A stretch of 64,000 nucleotides of DNA from Pegoplata infirma (Eukaryota; Arthropoda; Insecta; Diptera; Anthomyiidae): the NCBI GenBank assembly GCA_963921195.1, contig OY992536.1, forward strand, positions 100,377,278 through 100,441,277, in the 5' to 3' direction. The notes beneath the pieces are model-generated. The model did no database searches and had not been told where the DNA came from. It saw only the letters and a list, made by a program, of their open reading frames with translations. Numbering within the stretch: the stretch's first letter is position 1; each line of letters starts with the position of its first letter. Positions 22,051 to 33,551 of the stretch are shown here, piece by piece. The position numbers and the translations under genes were made by a program.

Positions 22051-24488
22051 AACAAGTAAGAGTGTTAAATTCGGCTTTGCCGAATCTTTTATACCCTCCA
22101 ACATGCAAAAAAATAAAAAAAATCAATGTGATCTTCTTGTAGCATAAAAATGTTGCATTTATTAAACAAAATCACAAAAAATCATGTAAAAAAAAATATA
22201 TTTTTTAGAGGTTGGTTTAGTTCTTCAAGGGGAACGTTTTCCCCCTGGCCCGATTTTGCTCATTTACGAACTAAGCCTGCCTAGGAACATAAGACATATT
22301 CGTGCCAAATGTCGGGAGTCTAACTCTTTTATTTTGTATTGTATCGTGTTAACTACACTCAAAAAAAAAAGTTTGTAAAATGACATAAAATCCCCGTGAT
22401 TTTACGGGGCAGGTTTTGTAAAATATGTACTAGCAAGAATCCCCGTAATGTTACGGGGATAATTTGTAAATTGATTTAACAAAAGAAAATGTAAATTTAC
22501 AATTTTTTTTTGTATAATACTAACTTTGAGGTGAACATTTTTTTGTAAATTTACAAAAAATTTGGTAAATTTACAAAACAAAATTGTAAACTTACAGAAA
22601 AAGGTTGTTATTTTACAAAGAAAAAATAGAAAATGAAAAAAATAAATTGTAGATTAACAAATTATTTGGTTAAACTATTGTTTTTACCACAAAAAAAAAT
22701 ATTGACAAACACGTATATTTACAATAAAAATTGTAAATTTGCAAAAAAAAATAAAAATTTACAAAAAAATTTTTACACTTACAAAAAAAGTTTTAAATTT
22801 ACAAAACAAAGTAGAAAATCATGAACCAAAATTGTAAATTTACAAATTGTTTGGTTAAACTACTGTTTTTTATGGCAAAAAACTTGTATTTTTACAATAA
22901 AAAGTGGTAAATTTACAATTTTTATTGTATATATACCATTTTTTCTAATTTTTTTGCCGTAAAAACAGTAGTTTAACCAAAAAATTTGTAAATTTACAAT
23001 ATTGTTTTTGTATTTTCTACTTAATTTTTGTAAAATTACAACTTTTTTCGTAAGTATACAATTTTGTTTTTTAAATTTTAATATTTGTTTTGTAAATTTA
23101 CAAAAAATTTGGCTAATTTACGTATTTGTTTTGTAAATTTAAAGGTTTTTTTCTATTGGTGCATCTTATTTTTCCAGCTGGAGTAGCACTTCAACAACCT
23201 GAAATGATTTTTTTTTTTTCACTTGAACACTTTTAACATACTTTTTAATGTATAACACTGCACTTTTTTATTTTTTTCGACATTTCGTTTTTCTTAAGTA
23301 GAACATATGAGAATTGCGAAGGAGGCTACACAAGAAATTTCTTATATTTTCAGAAAAAATTAGTCAAAAAATAACAAATTTTTTTTAATTTTCAATTATT
23401 TTCACAAGTATTTTTAAAAAATCGGAAATTTTTTTTTTTTGGATATTGTAGATTGGATGTTTAAGTACCTGTTAAAATAAAAAAAACTTAATTTTTCATA
23501 ATTGGCAGCTTTTTATTGACATTTTAGGTGCCAAATTTAAAAAAAAAATTACCAAAAAAATATGGTAAAATTACCAAAAAAAAAGGTAAAAATACAAAAA
23601 AAAAATAGAAGAATTAAATAGCAGAAACACATAAAAACTGTGGTATTTTACTTAACGCAAATTACCAAAAAATTGTGTAAAAATTCAACTTTTTTTGCTA
23701 AAGGTTACAATTAGTTGAAAATTTTTTGTGTCCGGAACTTAAAAAATTTCCAAACTTTTTTTTTCATGAAATTTTTTATTTATAAAAAATTATTTTTAAC
23801 TAAATTTTTTACTCCAAAAAGCAAAAACTGAACTTAGAAAATTTTTGCGTGTCCTATTGTTGAATATTTTTTTTTTGTAAGACAACTCTAATTCTAGTAA
23901 TAAAATAAGTTTTGTAAAATAGCATTGGAATTTTGTACTTTTCAATACATACATTTCAAACTGAAAACCTTGTAAACGATCTAAAAAAAAAAAAATGTTT
24001 GTAATAAAACATTTTTTTGGTAGAAAGACATCAAGTAAAATTTTGTTGTACAATTACAGTTTTCTTGTGTAAAAAAACTAAACACCTTGTAATATTTTTT
24101 TAATTTGTAAAATAGTTCATTTTTTTGCAAATTTACCTAAAAAATTTGTACAATAAATTTACCAACGTATAATAGTAAAATTACAAAGCAAACTGTAGTT
24201 TTCGTTTTATTAAATATACAACAATTTTTGTAAAAAGACAAAAATATTAGTAAAACAGAATTACAAGCCCTTTTACTTGTAATTTTACAAACTTTTTTTT
24301 TTTGAGTGTACAGACGGACAGACGGACGGACAGAAGGACGGACGGACATCGGTAGAATGTCTTAGAATCGATCACTGATCATAAATATACATACTTTATG
24401 GGGTCCTAGACTGGTATTTTGATGCGTTACACACGGAATGACAAAGTGAGTATACTCCCATACCCTAGTTGGAGGGTATAAAAAAATA
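22051..24488 (-). mobile_element. DINE-like element, reverse, split by A1
   Basis: Reverse 3' end at 22051 (ACAAGTAAGAGTGTTAAATT, TTCGGCTTTGCCGAA hairpin). Core and GACGGACAGACGG array at 24309-24345; 5' end TTGGAGGGTATAAAA at 24488. A1 sits in a GTTAACTACAGACGG site. Confidence 0.7.
22356..24308 (+). mobile_element. A-family element A1, complete copy
   Basis: 1953 bp; CACTCAAAA / TTTTGAGTG ends; TA duplication (22354-22355, 24309-24310). The left part has perfect hairpins CCCCGTGATTTTACGGGG and CCCCGTAATGTTACGGGG. The body is packed with TGTAAATTTACA. No open frame of transposase size, so presumably non-autonomous. Confidence 0.82.
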
Positions 24489-25500
24489 TATTAATTAAAA
24501 ACAAAAACTTTGGTTAGCTAAAAAACTACTTTTTGCTCATAATTGCTAGTGTCCGACCGAACAGTTCGGCCAAAAAATGGTATTGGCCAAAAATTAATAT
24601 TTGCAAGCATTTTTAACAGCATTTTCAGATGGCCGTTTGTTTGTTTAGGCGATAGAAGACTATTCTGACTTTCAAATTTAATGGCGAGGACGAAGTTAAG
24701 CACCAATTTAGATGTTCGGCAACCGAACGTTCGGCTACCGAACTTCGAAATTGTGGCTTAACTTCGTACTCGTTCTTAAATTTTACACTCAGAATCGTCT
24801 TCCATCAACTTAACAATTCTACCCCACATAAAAATAATTGTTAAAAGTACTCCTAAATGCCAAATTTTTGATTAAATGACGTTTTTTGGCCGAACTGTTC
24901 GGTCGGTTCGGGTTCCCAAGTAAGTAATAATTAACATCAGAACCAAGTTTAACCAAGTCTTTCAGTTAGATCCTTTTCAAGTGGAGTCTTTTATATCAAA
25001 TAAAGAGCTTTTCGAACTATGTAAAATACACAAAAACAAAAGATGCATAAAATACTGATGACTGACACACAACATCTTGAAACACTTTCAAAAAAATTTT
25101 TTTCTTAAAAAAAAAATTCCGCGGAATTATTTTTTTTTTGAAATTGGTACATTATTATATTATTGTTTTATAAGTTTACATAAAGAATTAAAGAAGTTAT
25201 AGGGTTTTGACCGGAATTTACCACTGTGCCATGGTGTAAATTATTACATGATAAAGCATCCACACCTGCATTAAAAGGCTCTTCGGCGGCGTACGTTTTT
25301 TCACAGTGGGTTAAATTCGATTTTTAGGCCAAATTTGGATATGGCTGGTGGGTGCAATATTTAAACCTCCATTTTTATTTTAAACTTATCTACGTGATGT
25401 AAAAATAATCGACATGTTCTGAACAAAACTTTTTATCTAGAGTCAAAAGAGTGTTGGTACTTTTTAAGAAAAAAATCCTATTTTTTTACTTTTATACACA
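24489..25500. other. Spacer with GTTCGG repeats
   Basis: 24540-24920 has repeated ACGTTCGG / CCGAACT / GTTCGGTC words in both orientations, suggesting an undefined element. No coding signal. Confidence 0.4.
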
Positions 25501-26617
25501 CACGCAGAAAAAAAATATGGTTGAGGTGATCATGATTTAAGAGCGTCATATTATTATTGGGAATATGATTGTAACAATAATGTTAATATGATTGAAAGCA
25601 ACAAGGAATGTTGATCATTATATGATGGCGGCAATAATGACCTAAATGTTATATAATTATCATAATGTGATTCCAATTTTTTTTGTTTTTGAAATTGAGA
25701 AAATACCTTATGTTTTAATACCACCCGTTTATAGAAATTATTCATTACTTTCTTCCAAAAACACTGAAAAAGTTCACACCAATAATTTATTTTTTGTTTA
25801 TAAATGTTATTTTTATAAATATGAAACCATTTTTATTAATTTCGGTTCAATTTAGTGACAACCTGCATTTTACATCAATGATTTGCAATAAACTTAAGGC
25901 ATTTTTCTAAAAAAAATGTCATTAACGATAACATTTTTGTCAGCTAACATTGAATAATTGTATAAACCATTAAGTTATTGACAAAATCATATCATATTTG
26001 CTGCAATCATAACATATTTGTTACAAAATTTAAATTATTGTCAGCAATTATAACACATTCTGTATACAAAAAATGCACAAAAAACACTTTAATATTTTCG
26101 ATTTGAAGTTTTTATTTAAAATGGATAGTTATTTGTAAACCGCTCAATAAATAAATTATATAAAGTGAATTTTTGTATTTCACTTCCTTCTGCGTTGAAC
26201 CAATTTATTAACTCAAATTGCCTTAAATTTTTTAAATAACTAATTGTAAGTGGCTTCTTTGCGACTAAATGCTTGCTGGCAAAACACTGAACTGATGAAA
26301 AAACCTGACAATGTTTGCAAAAATCAATTTTCATTTAGTTGTGATTATCTAATGATTGCTATTATCATATTATGTTCAAATTTTTGGTGTGACGAGAATA
26401 TAATTAAAATTAACAATGTTACAACAACCATATTGTACTTTGGGATGTAGCAATCATTTTATCATGATTGAAGCGACTATTAAATGTCTTAAACAACCAT
26501 ATAAATGTTTAAATACAATTTTAAAAATAATAACTTGATTGCTGTAATCATAACTGGGTTTAGAGATCATATTATAGTTGCCGTGATCATGTCGCAACCA
26601 TATTTTTTCTCTGCGTG
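25501..26617. mobile_element. MITE R, CACGCAGA ends, ATGATTG-word body
   Basis: Inverted ends CACGCAGAAAAA..ATATGGTTG and CAACCATA..TCTCTGCGTG, 1.1 kb. The body is full of AATCATAAT / ATGATTG words. It lies in the 5' part of a DINE-like element. Confidence 0.72.
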
Positions 26618-28370
26618 CACTTTGTCATTCCGTGTGTAATTAATCGAAATATCGGTCGGGGACCCCATAAAGTATGTATATGAGTCATTCCACACCAACT
26701 GTTCCACTACAGAAAAACCATGATGGTTTCAATAGGATATCATTTGCAAAGTATTCACCCTTAGGGCACTATTAAATAACAAAAATAAAATTTAAGATTT
26801 TTCAAAAAGTGTGCCTTGGAGGCATGGTCAAAAATTGAAAATTTCAGCATTTTTTGCCTAAGTATCTTTATTTCAATATTTATGCCAATGAAATGAAACA
26901 CAGTGATGTCTTTAAAATAAAAGTTTTTTATAGATTTTTGTATGGGCTATCGATTAAAAAAATAAAAATTGGAAAATTTTCAGAAGAAGTTCTGAATATT
27001 TTAAATTTAAATTTAAACTTTATTTATCAAAAAACATGCCACAATTTTATTTCTTTTTTAAATGTTCAGAAAATAGTTAAGGTGTATATCTATCTGTTCT
27101 GAAATTTTCAGAGATGCATTTTTCCTTGTTTTCGAGAAAAAAAATGTTGAACATTGCACTATGCTTATAAATTACAATAATGGGGTATATTACGTATGCG
27201 AATGAGTAATATTAACTCTTAAAAAACATTTAAAATAGAGATGTGATCGTGGGTAAGTTGTTTTTTACCATCACGCTCTCTCACCAAGGAAATTATTTTA
27301 ATCACGCATGCTCATTTATTTTTCTCACGCTCAGTCATGCTCACGTGAGTATCGTGCACGTGACAAAATTTTTTTCAACTCACGTGAGCGTACGTGAACG
27401 TGAGGAAAATTAAAAATCGTGCGTGATTAAAACTTTTTCTTCGTGAGCGTGCGTGATCGTCAAAAAAAACTCACCCACGAAAACATCTCTATTTTAAATG
27501 TTTTTTAAGAGTTAATATTACTCATTCGCATACGTAATATACCCCATTATTGTAATTTATAAGCATAGTGCAATGTTCAACATTTTTTTTTCTCGAAAAC
27601 AAGGAAAAATGCATCTCTGAAAATTTCAGAACAGATAGATATACACCTTAACTAATTTTTGAACATTTAAAAATTAAATAAAATTGTGGCATGTTTTTTG
27701 ATAAATAAAGTTTAAATTTAAATTTAAAATATTCAGAACTTCTTCTGAAAATTTTCCAATTTTTATTTTTTTAATCGATAGCCCATACAAAAATCTATAA
27801 AAAACTTTTATTTTAAAGACATCACTGTGTTTCATTTCATTGGCATAAATATTGAAATAAAGATACTTAGGCAAAAAATGCTGAAATTTTCAATTTTTGA
27901 CCATGCCTCCAAGGCCCACTTTTTGAAAAAACTGAAATTTTATTTTTGTTATTTAATAGTGACCTAAGGGCGAATACTCTGCAATTGATTTCATATTGAC
28001 ACGACATCACTTTTTTTTTGCTGAACATTTGGTGTGGAATGCCTCATATATGTTATTAATCATTGATCGATTCAAAGATTCTAGCGATGTCCGTCCGTCC
28101 ATCCGTCTGTAGTTAACGCGATGCAGTTCAAAATAAAAGAGCTAGACCCTTCACGTTTGGCATAAATATGTCTTATGGTACTAGGCAGATTAGGTTCGGA
28201 AATAGGCCAAATCGGATCAGGGGAAAAAAGTTACCCCTTGAAGAACTTAACCAACCTCTTAAAAATGCCAAATTTTTTAGCGGGTTTTTTGTATTTTTGT
28301 GACACAAATGAAACATTTTTATGTTCGCAGAAGTTTATAGTCCTGCGCTCGTACCCAGGAGATTAAAAAA
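26618..28370 (+). mobile_element. DINE-like element split by palindrome FB2
   Basis: CACTTTGTCATTCCGTGTG and GACCCCATAAAGTATGTATA lie left of FB2. GATCGATTCAAAGATTCTAG, GTCCGTCCGTCC and ATCGGATCAGG lie right of it. The 3' hairpin end is not clear. Confidence 0.6.
26681..28047. repeat. Palindrome FB2: 555-bp arms around a hAT-like core
   Basis: Arms 26681-27235 and 27493-28047 are inverted copies, about 95% alike by eye and best near the centre. The outer ends are TGAGTCATTCCACACC / GGTGTGGAATGCCTCA. The core 27236-27492 has its own inverted ends TAGAGATGT / ACATCTCTA and CACGTGAG words. Both arms encode the same translated frame by symmetry only. Confidence 0.83.
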
Positions 28371-28682
28371 TGTCGTTTTTTTTGCCCGCCCGTCTTTAAA
28401 GGGCGTGGATAAAAAATAATTTAAATAATAATAAAACTACAATACATTAGTACACAAAGCATACAAAAATGAACTTTTAAACATATGCCGCGAGAGCCAA
28501 GGAGTAGCCCAGCTCACCGTCCCTCTCCCCACCTTGCCCCCCTAAAAACGGCACTGTCAATACTTAAAATAGCCCAAGAGTTTTACTTAATTTGTTTATT
28601 TAAATTAAGTCAAATATTCTTTACATTTATGGCGAATTGATTGCATTTAAGAAAAAAGCGTTTCTTTAAAATATTTGTTCTA
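28371..28682. other. Spacer
   Basis: It contains CCCGCCCGTCTTTAAAGGGC. No gene or clear repeat border seen. Confidence 0.4.
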
Positions 28683-29639
28683 CACTCAAAAAAAAAACGT
28701 GGGTATTCAATACTAAAAATTTAGCTACGAGTACTAATGTTTTAGTCCAAAAGGACCTAGTGCAGGAATTGGTAATCAATACTAAAATTTGTTACTAATA
28801 TGTAGTACATGAAAAATACTAAAAAAACAGTAAATATTACTGCAATTTACTACAAATTTAGTAAATATAATTACTAAAAAAATCATAAATATTTATGTGG
28901 TTATTCATAAAACCTAAAATATATTTAAAGTAGGTTTATTTGACAGATATTGCAGGAACAATTGTCAAATAAACCTACAATAAGTCTGTTATAAGTATTA
29001 TGAATAAGAGCCTTAAAATTTTTGCCCTATTTAGTAAAAAAAATTACTAATTTTAGTAAATAAAATTGCTAATTTTAGTTAATAAAACTACTACCTATAT
29101 CAATTTTAGTAAATAAAAATCAGAAAAAAATTATATATAAATGATTTTTTATTTCACTTCAGTTATAAGATATACTTAATTACATGTCTTCTTAAGCTGT
29201 TTAAAAAAATGTAGCGTTGATTGTACCACGTAAACGATTGCTAAAAATATAAAAAAAAAATAATATTTGCTCAATACATGTTCAAATGTATGTACAAACA
29301 TTTTACTACAGAGGGTGCTTTTTTTATACATACATTTTTTTTGTATACGTGTGTGTATCCATAATATTCTTCTTCAGCTTGAATTTTTTTCTGACACAAT
29401 CATTGAAATAAAAAACGATTTAACAAAAAAACTAATGTAGTTGTATTATTAATTGCATTTTATTTAATGTACATATTTAAATAAATAAAGAACATTTATA
29501 TTTAATTACTTTAACACAATTTAATTAAATAAATTTAACATATATTTTTTTACAAACACTCCGTGACTGGGTATCGCGTTGTTACTTTTTCTAATTCTTT
29601 TTCGCACTAAACAAACAGAAAAAACAGTTGGTAGCACTG

Positions 29640-29880
29640 CAGTTAATGCGAGCAAACGTAGTGTTCGCACACACTGCAGCAGCAAGCAGCAGACGGCAAA
29701 AAATATAAAGTACCTGTTTAATTATAAATTTATAAAAGCTGTACTTATTGTATTTGCAACTTGATGTGTGATTTTGCAATGTTAAGAAATAAAAAATACG
29801 GCATTTTAGTGAAATTATAATTAAATAGTGTACTCTTAATTTTTGCTGTCTGCTGCTTGCTGCTGAATTGTGAAGGAGCA
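29640..29880. repeat. Hairpin with CAG-rich arms
   Basis: GCAGCAGCAAGCAGCAGAC (29674-29692) is mirrored by GTCTGCTGCTTGCTGCTG (29846-29863). The pairing continues inward through AAAGTACCTGTTTAATTATA. About 240 bp in total. Confidence 0.65.
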
Positions 29881-30454
29881 TTTGGTCGCTATTAAAAACA
29901 GTGTTGCCATTATCAATATGAAAAAAAAAAACGCAAAAATCGTAGGAAAAGGGTAAAAATTTACCAAACAAAAATCAGCGCCAAGAAAAAAGAGAAAATT
30001 AAAAAAAAATGGAAAATGTGCTTTTTAAGGTAAAAAGGATAAAAAGCAAAAAAAATATAAAAATATTTGTTTTTATTATAAATTAAATAAGTTAGCTGAT
30101 ACAATCAAAAGTAAAAATAATATTACATTCATATTACTCAAATAATATTAAGATAATGGTTAACATTAAATTTAAAACAAACTTTTTTTATTACATTCAA
30201 TTATCAAGCCACAGAACTGTTTTAATGAAATGTTTGGGTATTTTATCAGTTTAATTTTTATGCATTTTACTTTATTTTGACAGTAAACAAAATTGTTTAA
30301 AAAACAACAGTCATTAAATATTTAAAAAAATACGTAGTTGTAAAAAAATTTAGAAAATATGTACCAAAAAGTTTTTATACAAATACAAGTAGGAAAGTCC
30401 AAACATGGACCGATTGGATATTTTTTTTAAGATCTTTAATTTCTGGAAAAAACA
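29881..30454. other. AT-rich stretch without recognised features
   Basis: Ends with CCAAACATGGACCGATTGGAT (30398), also found at 63207. No coding signal. Confidence 0.4.
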
Positions 30455-30651
30455 CATATCGAGGGTCTATATTCAAAACCCTCTATCTTAAAAAACACAA
30501 CTTTTCAGGAGAGCCAAAAAACTGTTTATTTCGCGTATTGTTAGAGGTATATATACCAGACTCGGTTGCTATCGGCTAATCACCGATACCATCTAAACTT
30601 AAACTGATTACTGAAACCACAGAAAATGAAAACCAAAATGATAACACACCG

Positions 30652-33541
30652 TTGACGACTTTCAGCTTTAAAACCCGGACTCGATTTGGAACTTGGAATA
30701 TTAGAACGTTATTAGAAGCATCACGATTAGAACAGATTTCAAAAGTTTGCAAAGAATATAATCTCTTATTTACTGGTCTTTGTGAAACAAGATGGCCAGA
30801 TTATGGTGAAGTAAAAACAGATGATGGCTACACATTTATATACTCTGGAAGACAAAGCGGATTACCAAGGGCGAGTGGTGTTGGATTCTTACTATCCGAA
30901 GATGCGAAGAAAGCTCTAATTGAATGGCAGCCTTATTCAGATAGGATAATTTCTATTCGATTGCGCTCAAGGGCCAGAAACATAACCTGCATTCAATGTT
31001 ATGCACCAACAGAGATGGCCGATATAGCAGATAAAGAAGCCTTTTATAGTTTGTTGGAGAAGGTTGTAGCAGCCACAAAAAGAGGTGATATAGTCATATT
31101 GATGGGAGATATGAACGCGCAGGTTGGCAGTGATAATACCAATTTGGAGAAGGTTATGGGAAAACACGGCGTTGGCACCATGAACATAAATGGCGAGTTG
31201 TTTACAGAGTTGTGCTGTAAAAACAACCTCGTTATTGGGGGAACACTTTTCCACACAAAAGGGTGAATAAGATATCTTGGGTCTCGCCAGACCATCGTAC
31301 AGAAAACCAAATTGACCACATTTCAATTAGTAGGAAATGGAGAGGTTCCCTTACCGATGTACGAAATAGAAGAGGAGCCGATGGCTCTACAGACCACCAT
31401 CTTTTGACTGGTGAGATAAGACTCAAGGTTGCTGTCATAACAAGAGATCGAAATCGTACACCACAGAGAAAATTTGCAATTGAGAAGCTTCATTTAGAAA
31501 ATGTAAGGGATGAATATACAAACTCATTACGAAGTGCTTATCAAAACCTTAATGCACACAACTCAAGAGATTGGAAGGAAATAAAGGAAGTATTTCTAAG
31601 CGCTGCTAAGCAACATGTAGGTTACAAAAACAGTGATAGAAAAGTTTGGATGTCTGATCGAACTTGGAGTATAATTGAGGAAAGAAAAGAACTAAAATCA
31701 AAATTAAACAACGCTAAAACTCGATCTGCAAAACAAAATTTGCAAAGTCAGAATAGTACTATAGATCGACAAGTAAAGAAAAGTGCTCGACAGGATAAAC
31801 GAAAATGGGCGGAAAACTTAGCCACTGAAGCTCAATCTGCAGCTGAAACACATAGATCAAGGGATCTTTATAGAATAACAAAACAGCTCACTAGCCGATC
31901 ATATATCGCTGGTCACCTTTTAAAAGACAATAATGGCGTACCGGTTACGTCTAAGGAAGAGCAACTGAAAATTTGGACTGATTATTATAACAATATGCTC
32001 TCAACAACACCTACAGCCTCTGAATGGAACTGCCAATGCGAAAATCATGAAGAAAGCACTTATATAGATGTGAGTTGTCCCAACATTACAGAAGTTAAAA
32101 ACGCAATAAAGTCCCTCAAGAACAATAAAGCAGCTGGTATTGACTCTATATCTCCAGAACTTCTAAAAGTCGACCCTTCCACTAGTGCACTTATCATTAA
32201 ACCGATCGTTGATGACTTTTGGAACCTAAAATCAAACTTCCCAAAAAAGGGGACCTTTCAAAATGCAAAAACTGGAGAGGAATAACGCTTCTAAGTCTGA
32301 TCAACAAAACCATAACACGCATCATCTACACGAGGTTGTCACCTACATTTATGAACGACCTAAGATGTGAACAAGCTGGCTTTAGACCTGGCCGCTCCTG
32401 TGTGGACCAACTAAATAGTCTCCGGGTAATCGTAGAGCAATCTGTTGAATGGCGCTCACCACTATACTTAGCCTTCATAGACTTTGAAAAAGCCTTTGAC
32501 ACCCTTAACCATCATGCTATATGGAAAATACTTAAGTGTAGAGGTGTGCCGGAAAAGATAATTGAACTCATCAAAGAGCTTTATGATTCTGCCTGTTGTC
32601 GAGTCTTGCATGAAGGTCAACTGGGTGAAAATCTTCCCATAAACGTTGGTGTACGACAAGGCTGCATTTTATCACCACTCCTATTTAATATCGTTCTAGA
32701 CACAGTGATGCGACAGGTAACGACTATGAGAAGAGGTATTACGTGGGGCTTACAGGGTAGATTAGAGGATTTGGACTTTGCAGACGACATATGCTTACTT
32801 TCACATAACTTTGAGGATATGTCGACCAAACTCAACATGATTCATGAACTGGGAATGAAAGTCGGTTTAAAGATCAACTTTGCAAAAACAAAAATAATGC
32901 GAATTAACACCAACAATACAACAAAGCTCAAAATAAATGAAAATGAATTAGAAGATGTAAGCAGCTTTTGTTACTTAGGAAGCATAATTTCTACCTCTGG
33001 AGGATCTGATGACGATATCAAAAGTCGTATAAATAAGGCTAAGCAGGCATTTGGAGCTCTACAACCCGTATGGAGATCCTCTCAGTACTCAATAAAAACA
33101 AAATTACGGCTTTTTTCCTCAAATGTAACATCCACCCTTCTATATGGTTGTGAATCCTGGAACACTTCTCAACGCCAGATTAACAGCCTGCAGGTTTTTG
33201 TCAATAAATCCCTAAGAAGAATCCTTCACATTTTTTGGCCAGCAACAATATCAAACACTGAGCTGTGGAGAAGGACAAACCAGATACCTGTTCAAAGTGA
33301 AATCCTCAAGAGAAAATGGAATTGGTTGGGTCATATCTTAAGAAGACCACAAGAAGATATTGCACGAATGGCAATTGACTGGAATCCACAAGGCAGTAGG
33401 CGACCAGGAAGGCCATCTCATACTTGGAGAAGTGAAATACAATCAACTCGAAAAAGCTGGCGTGAAATAAAAAATTTGGCAGAAGACAGATCAGAATGGA
33501 AGAAGTTTGTTGTGGCCCTATGTTCCTCCATGGAACCCTAG
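30652..33541 (+). pseudogene. RTE-like LINE ORF: endonuclease and reverse transcriptase, frame-broken
   Basis: The first frame (to 31266) is an AP-endonuclease: FGTWNIRTL, CETRWP, VILMGDMNAQVG, VIGGTLF. A one-base shift near 31262 continues it as WVSPDHRTENQIDHI and DHHLL (31263-32285). A second break with apparent loss near 32220-32235 leads to the RT (32219-33541): LPKKGDLSKCKNWRGITLLS, FIDFEKAFDTLN, VRQGCILSPLLFNI, LDFADDICLL, then the C-terminal WLGHILRRP..W.PQG.RRPGRP block. This order is typical of RTE/BovB-like elements. No ATG is seen upstream of the endonuclease in frame. No target duplication was found. The two breaks make it inactive. Confidence 0.85.
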
Positions 33542-33551
33542 GATTAAATAT

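Noticed and set aside
26854..27874. Identical predicted peptides of about 65-80 residues on opposite strands
   Set aside because: They are mirror images in the two arms of palindrome FB2. There is no start context or family similarity.
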